DNA of 16,660 nt from an uncultured Haloferula sp. (GTDB lineage Bacteria; Verrucomicrobiota; Verrucomicrobiae; Verrucomicrobiales; Akkermansiaceae), in contig CAMPGU010000065.1 of the NCBI GenBank assembly GCA_946885645.1, positions 1-16,660 of the forward strand. Direction: 5' to 3'. This document shows positions 6,655 to 14,634 of the stretch, piece after piece (the first letter of the stretch is position 1; the number at the start of each line of letters is the position of its first letter). Position numbers and translations under genes: made by a program. The notes beneath the pieces were generated by a model, which saw nothing but the letters and a program-made list of their open reading frames with translations, was not told where the DNA came from and searched no databases.

Positions 6655-9487
6655 AGTGATTGAAAATGAACTCCTTGGAGTTCAGCAAGGCCCAGAAGAT
6701 GTCGTTCAGGATCTGCTTTTTGTCCTTGTCGTCTTTTCCTTCGGCCGTCGCCGCGAGCAGCTTGCCAATCTCCTCCCCGGTCGGTTCCCGATTCACGGTT
6801 TTCAGGTAAAGGTGCCGGATCACCTCCTCCGGCGTCTTCTTTTGTTCCAGCAGGGTTTGCACCACCTTGCCCTGCTGGATCCGGTTATGCGTGGCGTCAC
6901 CGTTCAGGAGGTGGAGAGCTTGGGAGAGATTGGGCTCCATCTTCACCTCGCAGGAGCAGACAGTCGCGCGGGTGGCCCGGCCGAAGGTGGTCAGGAAATA
7001 GGTGGAGGTATTACCATCGGCGATCTGGACGGCCCGCGAGCCGAGCGGTAGACCCTTGAACTTGTTCGGCGTTTGCGTCACCTGCGAGATGCAGTCAAGC
7101 AGCACCTCCGCCCGGACGCGGCGCACCAAGGCACGGGAAAAATTCCGCTGGTCGGTCTCGTTCGTTTCATTGGTGGCACTGGAGAGCTGGTAGGTGCGGG
7201 AGGTGCAGATATCCCGCACCAGCTTGCGGAGGTCGTAGTCATATTCCACGAACTTCCGCGAAAGCGCTGCCAGCAGTTCCGGGTTTGAAGGCGGATTGGA
7301 AATGCGCACGTCGTCCACCGGGTCGGTGATTCCCACGCCAAAGAAATGGGACCACACCACGTTCGAGACGTTGCGGGCGAACCACGGGTTGTCGGTGGAA
7401 GTCAGCCACTCCGCCATCGCCTCGCGACGGGATTTCTTCCCGAAGTCGTCCGGCGTCGCGGTACCGAGGAAGCGGGGCTTCACCGGCTGTTTCGTCACCA
7501 GATGGGGCACCTCGCCGCCGCCGTCGAAAATGATCCGCTCGCGGGGATCCTCCGCATTCTTCCGCTTCACCTGTGCGAAGAACGCGGCGAAGCCGTAATA
7601 ATCGTCCACTGTCCAGCGGTCGAAGGGATGGTTGTGGCACTGCGCGCACTGGATCCTGGTGCCCATGAAAACCTGCGCCACGTTCTCGGTAAGCTTCAGC
7701 GTGTCCTGCTCCACTTGGAAGAAGTTGGTCGCCGGGCTCGAGAAGGTGCCGCCTTCCGACGAAAGCAACTCCCGCACGATGTCGTTGAAAGGCACGTTTC
7801 CCGCAATCCGGTCCCGCAGCCAGTTGTAGTAGCCCAGCGCGGCCTTGTACGAGACTTGTTGGCCGCCGTTGTTGAAGGTGCGGATTTGCAGCAGCTCCGC
7901 CCACTTCATCACCCACATTTCCGAGAATTCCTTCCGCGCGATCAATTCGTCCACCAACGCCTCGCGCTTCTTCGGATCCGTGCTTGCGAGGAACTTCTCC
8001 CGCTCCGAGGGCTCCGGCAGGCGGCCGACGACATCGATGAAGACCCGCCGCAGGTAGGTTTCGTCATCACACAGGGGCGCGGGGATGATGCGCAGCTTGT
8101 GGAGCTTGTCGTAAACCGGCTTGTCGATGTAGTTGAACTCCGGCAGCTCCGGCCGGGTGTAGTCGAGGTTCTCGGGAATCACGATCGACTGGGCGACTTC
8201 CGTGAAAGTCATGAAACGCGCTAGCAAGAACGCCTCGCCGCGGTGCTTCGAGACCGACATGCCGCTGCGCCCGTCGATGGAGACGGAATTGTCGTTGGAC
8301 GTGGAGAAGGAGGAGAGCGTTGTCACGTCGCGGTCCGTTCCATCCGAATAAGTGGCCCGCACCGTGTAGGGCGTGTGGAGGTCCGGGCCCTTGAGGACCA
8401 CCTGGGGAGGCTCGATGACGATGCCGGTCGGCTGCGCGATCTGCCCTTCGTCGTGCTCCGCGCCGCTGCGGATCCACTCCACCAAGGTGTTGTAAGGAGC
8501 ACTGCCTTTTTCAAAGAGCTTGCCCCCCGTGTGGGGAACGGCACCGGTCGCCTTGTTCACCAGCAGGGATTCCTCCGGCAGGGCCAGGTTGATCCGGCGG
8601 CCCGGATTTTCGCGGGTCAGGCGGAAGTGATCGCCCCGGGAATCAAATCCGAAGAGCGTCAAATGGAAGCCGTCCTTGCCCCGTGCCGACCCGTGGCAGG
8701 AGCCCGTATTGCAGCCGGAGGAGGTGAGCACCGGCATCACGTCCAGTTGGAAGGAGATAGGGCGGGGTTTGGCGGCATCTTTCACGGCGACGACGACCTC
8801 GGTTATGAGCCCGCGATATTCGAGGGTCAGGGTGGTCGCGCCGTCCTTCAGCGGCTTCAGCAGCGTCCCTTCCAGTTTGGCGATGGAGGGGTCGGCGAGA
8901 CTTGCCTTCACCTGCCGGGTGATGTCCTGGGTTGCCGCGTCGTTGAAGCGGGCCACCACCAGCACCTTGTGGAAATCGGCGGCCGTTTCCAGTGTCACGG
9001 CCTTGGGAAACGCTTCAATTGCCCCGATGGCGGGATCGGGCTCCGCGTTCCAGTCCGGCAGTGCCGTCTTCGGCCGAGGGGCCAGCGTCATCCCGTCCGG
9101 CCACGGTGCACCCTCCTTCAGCCAGGTCTCCAGCGCCGCAATCTCCTCCGCTTTCAGCGGTGCGCCCTTCGGGGGCATGATCTCGTCGTCGTCCTCATCC
9201 AGCTTCACCCGCACCAGAAGTTCGGATTGCTCCGCATGCTCCAGATGGATCGCCGCTCCTGACTCGCCGCCCTTGAGGAAGGCCTCGCGGGTCGTGAGCA
9301 GCAGCTCGCCCTTGGTTTTCTCCGGGCAATGGCACGAAAGGCATCTGGTTTCCAAGATCTTGCGAGCGGCATCGAAGGACGCGCTCTCCACCGCGGATGC
9401 CACCGGAAGCAGCAGCCACCCGGCCGACAGGAGGGCCAGCGGGCCCGCAAGGGATGCCGGGGTCATGGAAGCGGCGTTTCGGCGCAT
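6653..9487 (-). CDS. DUF1549/DUF1553 (PSCyt2/PSD1) cytochrome-type protein with PSCyt1 and Ig-like domains (944 aa)
   Basis: A large exported multidomain protein typical of Planctomycetes and Verrucomicrobia. A signal peptide lies within residues 1-33; Met8 (9466) is an alternative start and neither start has a clear Shine-Dalgarno. Order: PSCyt1-type heme domain with CLSCH (49-53); a CX4CH motif, CNTGSCH (259-265), followed by GSARGKDGFHLTLFGFD; a bacterial Ig-like (Big-2) domain about 350-445; DUF1549 about 455-660, with CAQCH (614-618) followed by NHPFDRWTVDDYYGFAAFF; DUF1553 about 685-940, with NVVWSHFFGVGITDPVDD. The length is usual for the family. Its role is not established; multiple c-type heme motifs suggest periplasmic electron transfer, often discussed with polysaccharide or sulfatase loci. 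The usual DUF1501 partner gene is missing; a small membrane protein follows instead. A 72-bp gap separates it from the permease gene. Confidence 0.93.
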   Translation of the reverse strand: MRRNAASMTPASLAGPLALLSAGWLLLPVASAVESASFDAARKILETRCLSCHCPEKTKGELLLTTREAFLKGGESGAAIHLEHAEQSELLVRVKLDEDDDEIMPPKGAPLKAEEIAALETWLKEGAPWPDGMTLAPRPKTALPDWNAEPDPAIGAIEAFPKAVTLETAADFHKVLVVARFNDAATQDITRQVKASLADPSIAKLEGTLLKPLKDGATTLTLEYRGLITEVVVAVKDAAKPRPISFQLDVMPVLTSSGCNTGSCHGSARGKDGFHLTLFGFDSRGDHFRLTRENPGRRINLALPEESLLVNKATGAVPHTGGKLFEKGSAPYNTLVEWIRSGAEHDEGQIAQPTGIVIEPPQVVLKGPDLHTPYTVRATYSDGTDRDVTTLSSFSTSNDNSVSIDGRSGMSVSKHRGEAFLLARFMTFTEVAQSIVIPENLDYTRPELPEFNYIDKPVYDKLHKLRIIPAPLCDDETYLRRVFIDVVGRLPEPSEREKFLASTDPKKREALVDELIARKEFSEMWVMKWAELLQIRTFNNGGQQVSYKAALGYYNWLRDRIAGNVPFNDIVRELLSSEGGTFSSPATNFFQVEQDTLKLTENVAQVFMGTRIQCAQCHNHPFDRWTVDDYYGFAAFFAQVKRKNAEDPRERIIFDGGGEVPHLVTKQPVKPRFLGTATPDDFGKKSRREAMAEWLTSTDNPWFARNVSNVVWSHFFGVGITDPVDDVRISNPPSNPELLAALSRKFVEYDYDLRKLVRDICTSRTYQLSSATNETNETDQRNFSRALVRRVRAEVLLDCISQVTQTPNKFKGLPLGSRAVQIADGNTSTYFLTTFGRATRATVCSCEVKMEPNLSQALHLLNGDATHNRIQQGKVVQTLLEQKKTPEEVIRHLYLKTVNREPTGEEIGKLLAATAEGKDDKDKKQILNDIFWALLNSKEFIFNH

Positions 9488-9507
9488 GGACCCACTACGG
9501 CGCAGCT

Positions 9508-9523
9508 ATGAAACGCATTTCAT
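9508..9523. promoter_or_regulatory. Dyad-symmetric site upstream of the DUF1549/DUF1553 gene
   Basis: ATGAAACGCATTTCAT has 6-bp perfect arms (ATGAAA/TTTCAT) and is symmetric at 14 of 16 positions. It sits 20 bp before the ATG at 9487, in the 72-bp gap after the permease gene. It could be an operator or a small hairpin in the mRNA leader. No good -35/-10 pair was found beside it. Confidence 0.25.
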
Positions 9524-9559
9524 TCCTCTGCAGGCATTTGCACGCCGCAATCTGCCGCC

Positions 9560-10387
9560 TCAAGTCGAGGACGTCTTCACCAGCAAGCCCTTCTCCCGCG
9601 CCAAGCGCAGCACCCGGGAGAACAACCATCCCGCCAGCGCCAGATAGATCACATTGAGGCCCAACGCCGCGCCGAACTGCCGGAAATCGAAACCGCCGTG
9701 CTGGATCGAGCTCCGCATTCCCTCGAAAACGTGAGACGGGGGAAAGGCCGCCGCGATTCCCCGCATCCAGGGCGGCAATGTCTCCAAGGGATAAAACACG
9801 CACGCGAAGGGCTGGATCATGAACGGCAGCGCCCACGCCATCGACTCCGCGCCGTGGCCCCAGCGCAGGATCAGCGCGATCGAGAAGATCCCCAGCGCCC
9901 AGCCGAAGATCATCAAGTTGGCGTAATACGCGATCAATCCCCACTGGAATTGGAGCAAATTGAAGGAATACGCGATCGAGGCGATGATCGTAAGCACCAC
10001 GGCGGTGATCCCCACCCGCAGCAAGCCTACCCCGAAGGTTGCGGCGATATAATCCGTCATCCTCACCGGCGCGGCAAAGATGTTCAGGAGGTTCCGCGTC
10101 CAGACGTCTTCCAGAAAGGAGATCGAGACTCCCTGCTGGGCGCGGAAGAGCGCGTCCCACAGGATGATGCCGCTGATCAGGAAGGTGATGAAGGTGGGGA
10201 AAGATCCGCTGCCCTGGCCCTGCAGGTAGGTGGTCACCAGCCCCCACACCAGCAGTTGGACGATCGGCCAGAAAAAGAGTTCGAAGGCCCGCATCGGGTT
10301 CTTCGCATAGAGCAGCACGTAGCGGGTGAGCAGCGCGCGGATGACGGAGGGCTTGAACATGAGGGATCGCTTCGCGCGGAAGCTCAT
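9560..10387 (-). CDS. ABC-2 type transporter permease, no ATPase in the window
   Basis: Integral membrane permease of the ABC-2 family (exporters of polysaccharides, lipids or drugs). Six hydrophobic segments are visible at roughly residues 38-56, 65-84, 118-142, 152-175, 185-201 and 238-258 (counted from the GTG at 10390). The family signature region is SFLEDVWTRNLLNIFAAPVR (91-110), the amphipathic stretch after TM2. Length (275 aa) is normal. ATG at 10387 is preferred; GTG at 10390 precedes it directly and a GGGG lies five bases upstream. An ABC-2 permease needs an ATP-binding subunit, usually encoded next door, but none with Walker A or the LSGGQ signature is present in the window. The gene follows the response regulator by 53 bp in the same direction, so the two-component system may control it. 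Substrate unknown. Confidence 0.88.
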   Translation of the reverse strand: MSFRAKRSLMFKPSVIRALLTRYVLLYAKNPMRAFELFFWPIVQLLVWGLVTTYLQGQGSGSFPTFITFLISGIILWDALFRAQQGVSISFLEDVWTRNLLNIFAAPVRMTDYIAATFGVGLLRVGITAVVLTIIASIAYSFNLLQFQWGLIAYYANLMIFGWALGIFSIALILRWGHGAESMAWALPFMIQPFACVFYPLETLPPWMRGIAAAFPPSHVFEGMRSSIQHGGFDFRQFGAALGLNVIYLALAGWLFSRVLRLAREKGLLVKTSST

Positions 10388-10440
10388 CACATCCCCGCGC
10401 CGATGAATCCAGCGCGGATCGGCACCGGGTCAACGGGAAA

Positions 10441-11079
10441 CTATCCCCCGCCCAAGTACTTCACGACCGCCTCCGTGCGGGTCCTCACGTGGAGCTTCGC
10501 GTAGATATTGTGCAGGTGCGTTCTCACCGTCTCCACGCCGATGCCGAGATCCCAGGCGATCTCCTTGTAGAGACCGCCCTTTACCAGCAGTTCCAGGATT
10601 TGCTTTTCCCGCGGGGTCAGGTTGTGGTCCTCGTTCTTCGCGGGCGGGGATTTCTGAAAATGCTGCACCACCTTGCGGGCGATCGCGCTGGACATGGGGG
10701 AGCCGCCCTGCAGCAGGTCCTCCAGGCACTCCAGCAGCTTCGCCGGGGCATCGCGCTTCAGCAGGTAGCCGGAGGCCCCGGCGGCCAGGGCGTCGTAGAT
10801 CCGGTCGTTGTTGTCATAGACCGTGACCATCAGGACCTGCACGGCGGGATGCATCTGCTTCAGCCGGGCAACGCACTCGATGCCCGACATGCCGGGGAGC
10901 TGGATGTCCATCAGCACCACTTCCGGGCATTCTTCCTTCATCCCGGCCAGCGCGGCCTCCGCCGAAGCATACGCGGCCACCTGTCTCCAGCCGGGCGCGG
11001 CGGCAAGCAGCTCCGCGAGCGTCTCGCGCAGCGAATCGTCGTCTTCGACCAGGGCGATGGTATGGGATGCAGCGGACAT
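10441..11079 (-). CDS. NarL/FixJ-type response regulator (REC-LuxR HTH, 212 aa)
   Basis: Cytoplasmic transcription factor. ATG at 11079 is chosen because the receiver domain begins at once (TIALVEDDD); an upstream in-frame ATG at 11133 would overlap the kinase gene. Receiver domain about 7-122: acidic pocket D13/D14, phosphoacceptor D58 in LMDIQLPGMSG, T86, Y105 and K108 (GYLLKRD). A GerE/LuxR-type helix-turn-helix covers about 148-205: NLTPREKQILELLVKGG followed by the recognition helix VETVRTHLHNIYAKL. All residues needed for phosphorylation are present. It starts 11 bp after the kinase stop, so kinase and regulator are surely a pair. Targets are unknown; the adjacent permease, cytochrome-type protein, PEP-CTERM and rhamnosidase genes are the obvious candidates. 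Confidence 0.95.
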   Translation of the reverse strand: MSAASHTIALVEDDDSLRETLAELLAAAPGWRQVAAYASAEAALAGMKEECPEVVLMDIQLPGMSGIECVARLKQMHPAVQVLMVTVYDNNDRIYDALAAGASGYLLKRDAPAKLLECLEDLLQGGSPMSSAIARKVVQHFQKSPPAKNEDHNLTPREKQILELLVKGGLYKEIAWDLGIGVETVRTHLHNIYAKLHVRTRTEAVVKYLGGG

Positions 11080-11090
11080 TGCGGTACTTT

Positions 11091-13673
11091 TCAGTGCGGG
11101 AGACCGGGGAGCCGGCAGGTGAAGAAGATACACGTCCCGTGGCCGGGTGACGAGTCGAGCGTGTAACTTCCGCCGATTTCCCGGATCCTGCCCGCCGTAT
11201 TGCCCAGGCCGTGGCCTTCCGGATGCGCGGCGGGATCAAAGCCGCGACCGGTGTCCCGGATGGTGATGGCGAGCATCTCGTCCTCCAGCGAAAGCGAGAG
11301 GAAGGCTTCGCAGGGGCCGGCGTGCTGGAGGATATTGTGAAGGGACTCCTTTACCACCAATGAAACGTGGTGACGGAAATCCGAGCCTAGGGGCCGCGCC
11401 GGGAGTTCCGCCGGGATGTCCAGGCGGCAGCGCACCGGGGAATCGCGGAAAATCTCCTCGGCCAGCCGGGTGAGGTGGGACCCCAGGTGGTCCAAGGTAT
11501 CGTGGGCGGGATCCACGGCCCAGACGAGGTCATCCATGGCAGAGACGAGCTCGCGGGCGGCACCGGTCATCTTCTCCAGGTGGCGCTGCGCCTTCCCGGG
11601 ATCCCGCGCCATGTCCCGCTGCGCCAGTGCGGCGGTCATGTTCAGCACGGTCACGCGCGTACCCAGGTCATCGTGCATGTCCCGGGCGATGCGGCTGCGG
11701 TCCCGCTCCAGCGCATGCTGGAAGCGCAGGCGCTCGAGCCTCTGTTTCGATTTCCGGCGCAGGTGGCGGAGGGAGCCGGCGGCGGCCAGCCCCACCGAAG
11801 CCGCCGTGACCGCGGGCCAGAACCACACGCGCTGCCAATACGGCGGGGCGATGTGGATGGGCAGCGCGATCATTTCCCCCGCGGACTGGTCGGGCCCCGC
11901 CAAGCCGATCGCGCGAAAGATGTATTGTCCCGGCGGTACATTGATGTAGGTGGCGCGGTTCACGCTGCCGCCGATGACGTTGTAGGCTTCGTCCCAGGAA
12001 AGGACCAGCGTGCGGGCGCCGGGGCGCTGCTCCGGCAGCTTCCGCACGGTGACCCATTCACCGTGCTTCGCCTGATCGCCGTCCACCAGCCCCAGCGCGG
12101 GTCCGTCGGCGCGGATCGTCAGGTAAGAGATCGCCGGATCGGTACCGCCGCGCTGCCAACCTGCCGGCTGATCGGCGGGAGAAGGCGTGGTGTCGCCTCT
12201 GCCGAAGCCCTCCGTCTCCCAGAGCGAGGGACCCGTGCTGCCCGGCACGGTGAGCGCGATGTTGTCGAGCATCATGAGGCCGGTGGTGTCCGGAGAGCCG
12301 GAGCTGACGGAGATCCGCAGGGCGACGGATTCCGCCGGCAGGTAAACCGGCTCGGTGCGCCGCGTCATCCGCGAATCGTCGAATGCCGTCTCCCAGCCGT
12401 CGCTGCGACCGACCGCGGAAAAGACGGATTGGGAGATCACCTGATTGTCCGCATCCAGCGCCTGGCAGGTGAGGCTCATGCCTCGCTCCGTCTCCTGCCA
12501 GCGCTCGTCGATGCCTTCGAGGCGGCACCTCAATTTGACATCCGCTTCGGTCTGCTCCGGGCTAAAGCCGAAGTCGAAATCCAAGCGGTGCAGCCCGGAC
12601 CCGAGTTTCAAGGCTGCCCCCGGCTTTGCGGGAACAGCCACGGAGGAGGCATCCACCAGCACGCTGGCCAGCTTCAAATCCAGCTTCCGGGGAGCGGCAT
12701 TTCCGGAGGGTGGTGCAGCCGTGCCGCCCGGCGGGACCCGTTTTGCGGCAGGCACGAAGAGGAAATCAGTGGGATGCCGCGCCACCCCGCTGATCCGCAC
12801 TTCATCGATAAGCCCGGGAAACGGTTCGCCTTCCGCATTGCCGTTGAAGCCGCGCGCTTCGTTGCCGATCGCCAGGTCGCCGGTGTTGCCGTTGAGGTCG
12901 TTCGAAAGCGTGCCCCGGCCGATGAGATTGGCCTCCGAGACGCCGCTATCGATCCGGGTCCAATAGAGCCTCAGGTTGTTGGTCGCCCCCGCATTACCGT
13001 CGTAACTCACCGCAACGTGATACCAATGATCCGCCTCCAGTGCGTGAGGCCCCGTCAGCGGGATCGTGGCCAGGCCGCCACCGGTGGCCCCGCAGTGGGG
13101 CAGGGTGATGAAGGTCAGAAATCCCTGCCTCTCGATCCGGAAATTGAAGATTCTCCCGTCCGCATCGCCATCCATGGAAAGCAGGCCCAGCGCGATCGTC
13201 CGCGCCTGCATCGGCAGGATCTCCGGCTTGACGAGCATCTCGTAGGTGAAGGCTCCGTCCGCGCCGAAGTAGCGGAAATCCTTGGCGACGTTGTCCTGGC
13301 TTCCGGCAACGAGCCGGGGAGCTTCCGCGAGGATGGCACCGGCCAGGTTGGACTCGCCGGGTGTCCCCCCGGCGCTCGCGCGCAGGGAGATCGAGGTGCC
13401 GAGCCCCGGCAGCGAGGCTTGTCCCGCGAAGGCGCCGTTCAGCAGCCCGCGCAACGGGACGGGCGAAGGCCCCGCATCGGCGAAGGGCGCCCGGGTTTCA
13501 TCCAGATGCCAAAGGTGCAGCGTGAAGTCATCCTTCGCATAAGGCACGGGTGCCTCCGCGGCCGCCGAGGCCAGGCCGGGGATCGCCGCGCAGGCCGCGG
13601 CACAGAGGAGGGGAAGGATTCGGGTACGACCCAGCATGGGGTGAGGATGACACGGCGGAGGCAAGACGGGCAT
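11091..13673 (-). CDS. LamG/Y_Y_Y sensor histidine kinase (HisKA_3-HATPase, 860 aa)
   Basis: Membrane-bound sensor kinase partnering the response regulator that follows. A signal sequence lies within residues 1-38; the start at 13673 has GGGAG 8 nt upstream, while Met13 (13637) is an alternative. The large extracytoplasmic part has a LamG/concanavalin-like domain (about 50-305; YEMLVKPEILP, EVRISGVAR). A Y_Y_Y-type sensor domain follows, apparently in two pieces: RLEGIDERWQET around 384-394 and RATYINVPPGQYIFRAIG around 574-590, with about 180 residues between them that look like a second beta-rich module. One TM helix lies at about 612-633. The dimerisation domain is HisKA_3, with phosphoacceptor H667 in ARDMHDDLGTR. 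The ATPase has an N box (ESLHNILQHA), G1 (DTGRGFD) and G2 (GHGLGNTAGR), so it looks active. The ligand is not known; a glycan is suggested by the folds and the nearby GH78 gene. Confidence 0.93.
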   Translation of the reverse strand: MPVLPPPCHPHPMLGRTRILPLLCAAACAAIPGLASAAAEAPVPYAKDDFTLHLWHLDETRAPFADAGPSPVPLRGLLNGAFAGQASLPGLGTSISLRASAGGTPGESNLAGAILAEAPRLVAGSQDNVAKDFRYFGADGAFTYEMLVKPEILPMQARTIALGLLSMDGDADGRIFNFRIERQGFLTFITLPHCGATGGGLATIPLTGPHALEADHWYHVAVSYDGNAGATNNLRLYWTRIDSGVSEANLIGRGTLSNDLNGNTGDLAIGNEARGFNGNAEGEPFPGLIDEVRISGVARHPTDFLFVPAAKRVPPGGTAAPPSGNAAPRKLDLKLASVLVDASSVAVPAKPGAALKLGSGLHRLDFDFGFSPEQTEADVKLRCRLEGIDERWQETERGMSLTCQALDADNQVISQSVFSAVGRSDGWETAFDDSRMTRRTEPVYLPAESVALRISVSSGSPDTTGLMMLDNIALTVPGSTGPSLWETEGFGRGDTTPSPADQPAGWQRGGTDPAISYLTIRADGPALGLVDGDQAKHGEWVTVRKLPEQRPGARTLVLSWDEAYNVIGGSVNRATYINVPPGQYIFRAIGLAGPDQSAGEMIALPIHIAPPYWQRVWFWPAVTAASVGLAAAGSLRHLRRKSKQRLERLRFQHALERDRSRIARDMHDDLGTRVTVLNMTAALAQRDMARDPGKAQRHLEKMTGAARELVSAMDDLVWAVDPAHDTLDHLGSHLTRLAEEIFRDSPVRCRLDIPAELPARPLGSDFRHHVSLVVKESLHNILQHAGPCEAFLSLSLEDEMLAITIRDTGRGFDPAAHPEGHGLGNTAGRIREIGGSYTLDSSPGHGTCIFFTCRLPGLPH

Positions 13674-13681
13674 TGGAAAAT

Positions 13682-13713
13682 CTCCCGTCCCGCCAGCCGC
13701 TACATCCCGGGAC
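13682..13713 (-). promoter_or_regulatory. Kinase ribosome binding site next to a small hairpin
   Basis: On minus GGGAG (13686-13682) lies 8 nt before the ATG at 13673 and supports that start. Directly before it is a 6-bp inverted repeat GTCCCG (13713-13708)/CGGGAC (13692-13687), whose first base is the last base of the PEP-CTERM stop codon. With TTTT a few bases later it could weaken transcription into the kinase gene or hinder ribosome access. The stem is short and its role is inferred. Confidence 0.35.
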
Positions 13714-14498
13714 TAGCGCCTGCGCCGCATCAAGCCCAGGAGTCCGAATGCGCCCAGCAACGCCGCGGTCGGTTCGGGCACGATGGCGAGATTGTCAACG
13801 GAGCTCACGGTCTGCGTATCGCGCAGATCCGCGTAGAAGCCGATGGCATTGCCAAGGGAGGAGGTGGTGAAGGTGAACGCGTTCCCTTCGGCGGCACCGT
13901 TTAGATCCAGCGTCACCTTTGCCGCCGCCGTGGTGAAGTAGCCCACCTCGAAGGAATTGGTTGTCGTGCGCGTGATGAATAGCTGGGCCACCAGGCTTTC
14001 CGCCGTGGCGGAAGTAAAGCCGGTCGAGGGCGTGGTGTTGTTGATCACGCCGGCGCGCACGGAGTCCTGGCTCGGGCGGACGGTGACATAGAGGTAGCTG
14101 TTGGAAGTGCGCGTGTCACCGCTGGTGCCTGCCGTCAGGCCGGTGGGTGTGTCCGTCGTGGAGATCGCCAGGCCGAAGTCGTTCACGGCACCGGCAGTGC
14201 CCAAGGTGGTCGTGACGTTGGTGTCGAGCAGGAGCGTCTGCCCCACGGCCAGGCCGACGTCGTCGCGCAGCAGCAGCACTTGCTCCGGAACGTTGGTGAC
14301 GCTTGCCGCGGAGGTGGAGAGGAAGCCGCCCGTCGCGGAGAACGAGACATTCGACGTGGTGTTGTTATCCAGCAGCCGGGTGAGCGTGTATTCGGAGAGG
14401 CTCTCGTCGCTGAAGTCGTCGATCACTACGGCACCGGCGGTGGCGATCAACAAGGGAGCGAGGGAGGCACAGGCGAGGATGCGGGGCAGGGAGCTCAT
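13713..14498 (-). CDS. PEP-CTERM sorting domain protein (261 aa)
   Basis: Secreted surface protein of unknown function. It has a signal peptide (about residues 1-23, LACASLAPLLIATAGA) and a clear C-terminal sorting signal: VPEP near 241, hydrophobic AALLGAFGLLGLM and the basic end RRRR. The body is rich in Thr, Ser, Asn and Ala, with few charges and probable beta structure; no known enzymatic domain is visible. It shares no obvious body sequence with the other PEP-CTERM protein of the window. It sits 136 bp after the rhamnosidase gene and 39 bp before the sensor kinase, in the same direction, so it could be co-transcribed with the kinase and even serve as a surface partner of its sensor; that link is speculative. 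No Shine-Dalgarno precedes the ATG at 14498. Confidence 0.88.
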   Translation of the reverse strand: MSSLPRILACASLAPLLIATAGAVVIDDFSDESLSEYTLTRLLDNNTTSNVSFSATGGFLSTSAASVTNVPEQVLLLRDDVGLAVGQTLLLDTNVTTTLGTAGAVNDFGLAISTTDTPTGLTAGTSGDTRTSNSYLYVTVRPSQDSVRAGVINNTTPSTGFTSATAESLVAQLFITRTTTNSFEVGYFTTAAAKVTLDLNGAAEGNAFTFTTSSLGNAIGFYADLRDTQTVSSVDNLAIVPEPTAALLGAFGLLGLMRRRR

Positions 14499-14593
14499 AA
14501 GCGGGAGGTAGGGATTGGTGTGCGCGGCCCGATGGAGTCGGGTAATGGATGAGCATAAGCCCCCGATCCGGCCGCTTCCTCAATTCAAAACCT

Positions 14594-14616
14594 GCCTTCT
14601 CCCCCTTAATGGGGAA
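14594..14616 (-). terminator. Weak hairpin after the rhamnosidase gene
   Basis: Read on minus, CTTCCCC pairs with GGGGAGAAG (one bulged base) around an ATTAAG loop, about 20 bp after the GH78 stop. A TTTT follows five bases after the stem. It may end or attenuate the GH78 transcript, but the U-tract is poor, so readthrough into the PEP-CTERM gene is likely. Confidence 0.3.
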
Positions 14617-14634
14617 GCTCCCGACCGGCCGGAA

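Noticed and set aside
6069..6659. Plus-strand open frame of 196 codons over the small membrane protein
   Set aside because: It would start inside the terminator hairpin and gives a highly charged, unstructured product, while the minus frame has two good membrane helices and fits between an upstream gene and a terminator.
10399..10423. Hairpin GCCGAT/ATCGGC before the permease start
   Set aside because: The 6-bp stem has a 13-base loop and no U-tract. It could affect translation but is expected by chance at this GC content.
11475..13904. Very long plus-strand open frame (about 809 codons) opposite the sensor kinase
   Set aside because: It is antisense to a kinase with all conserved motifs. 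Its product has no recognisable domain and an Arg/Gly/Pro/His-rich composition typical of high-GC shadow frames.
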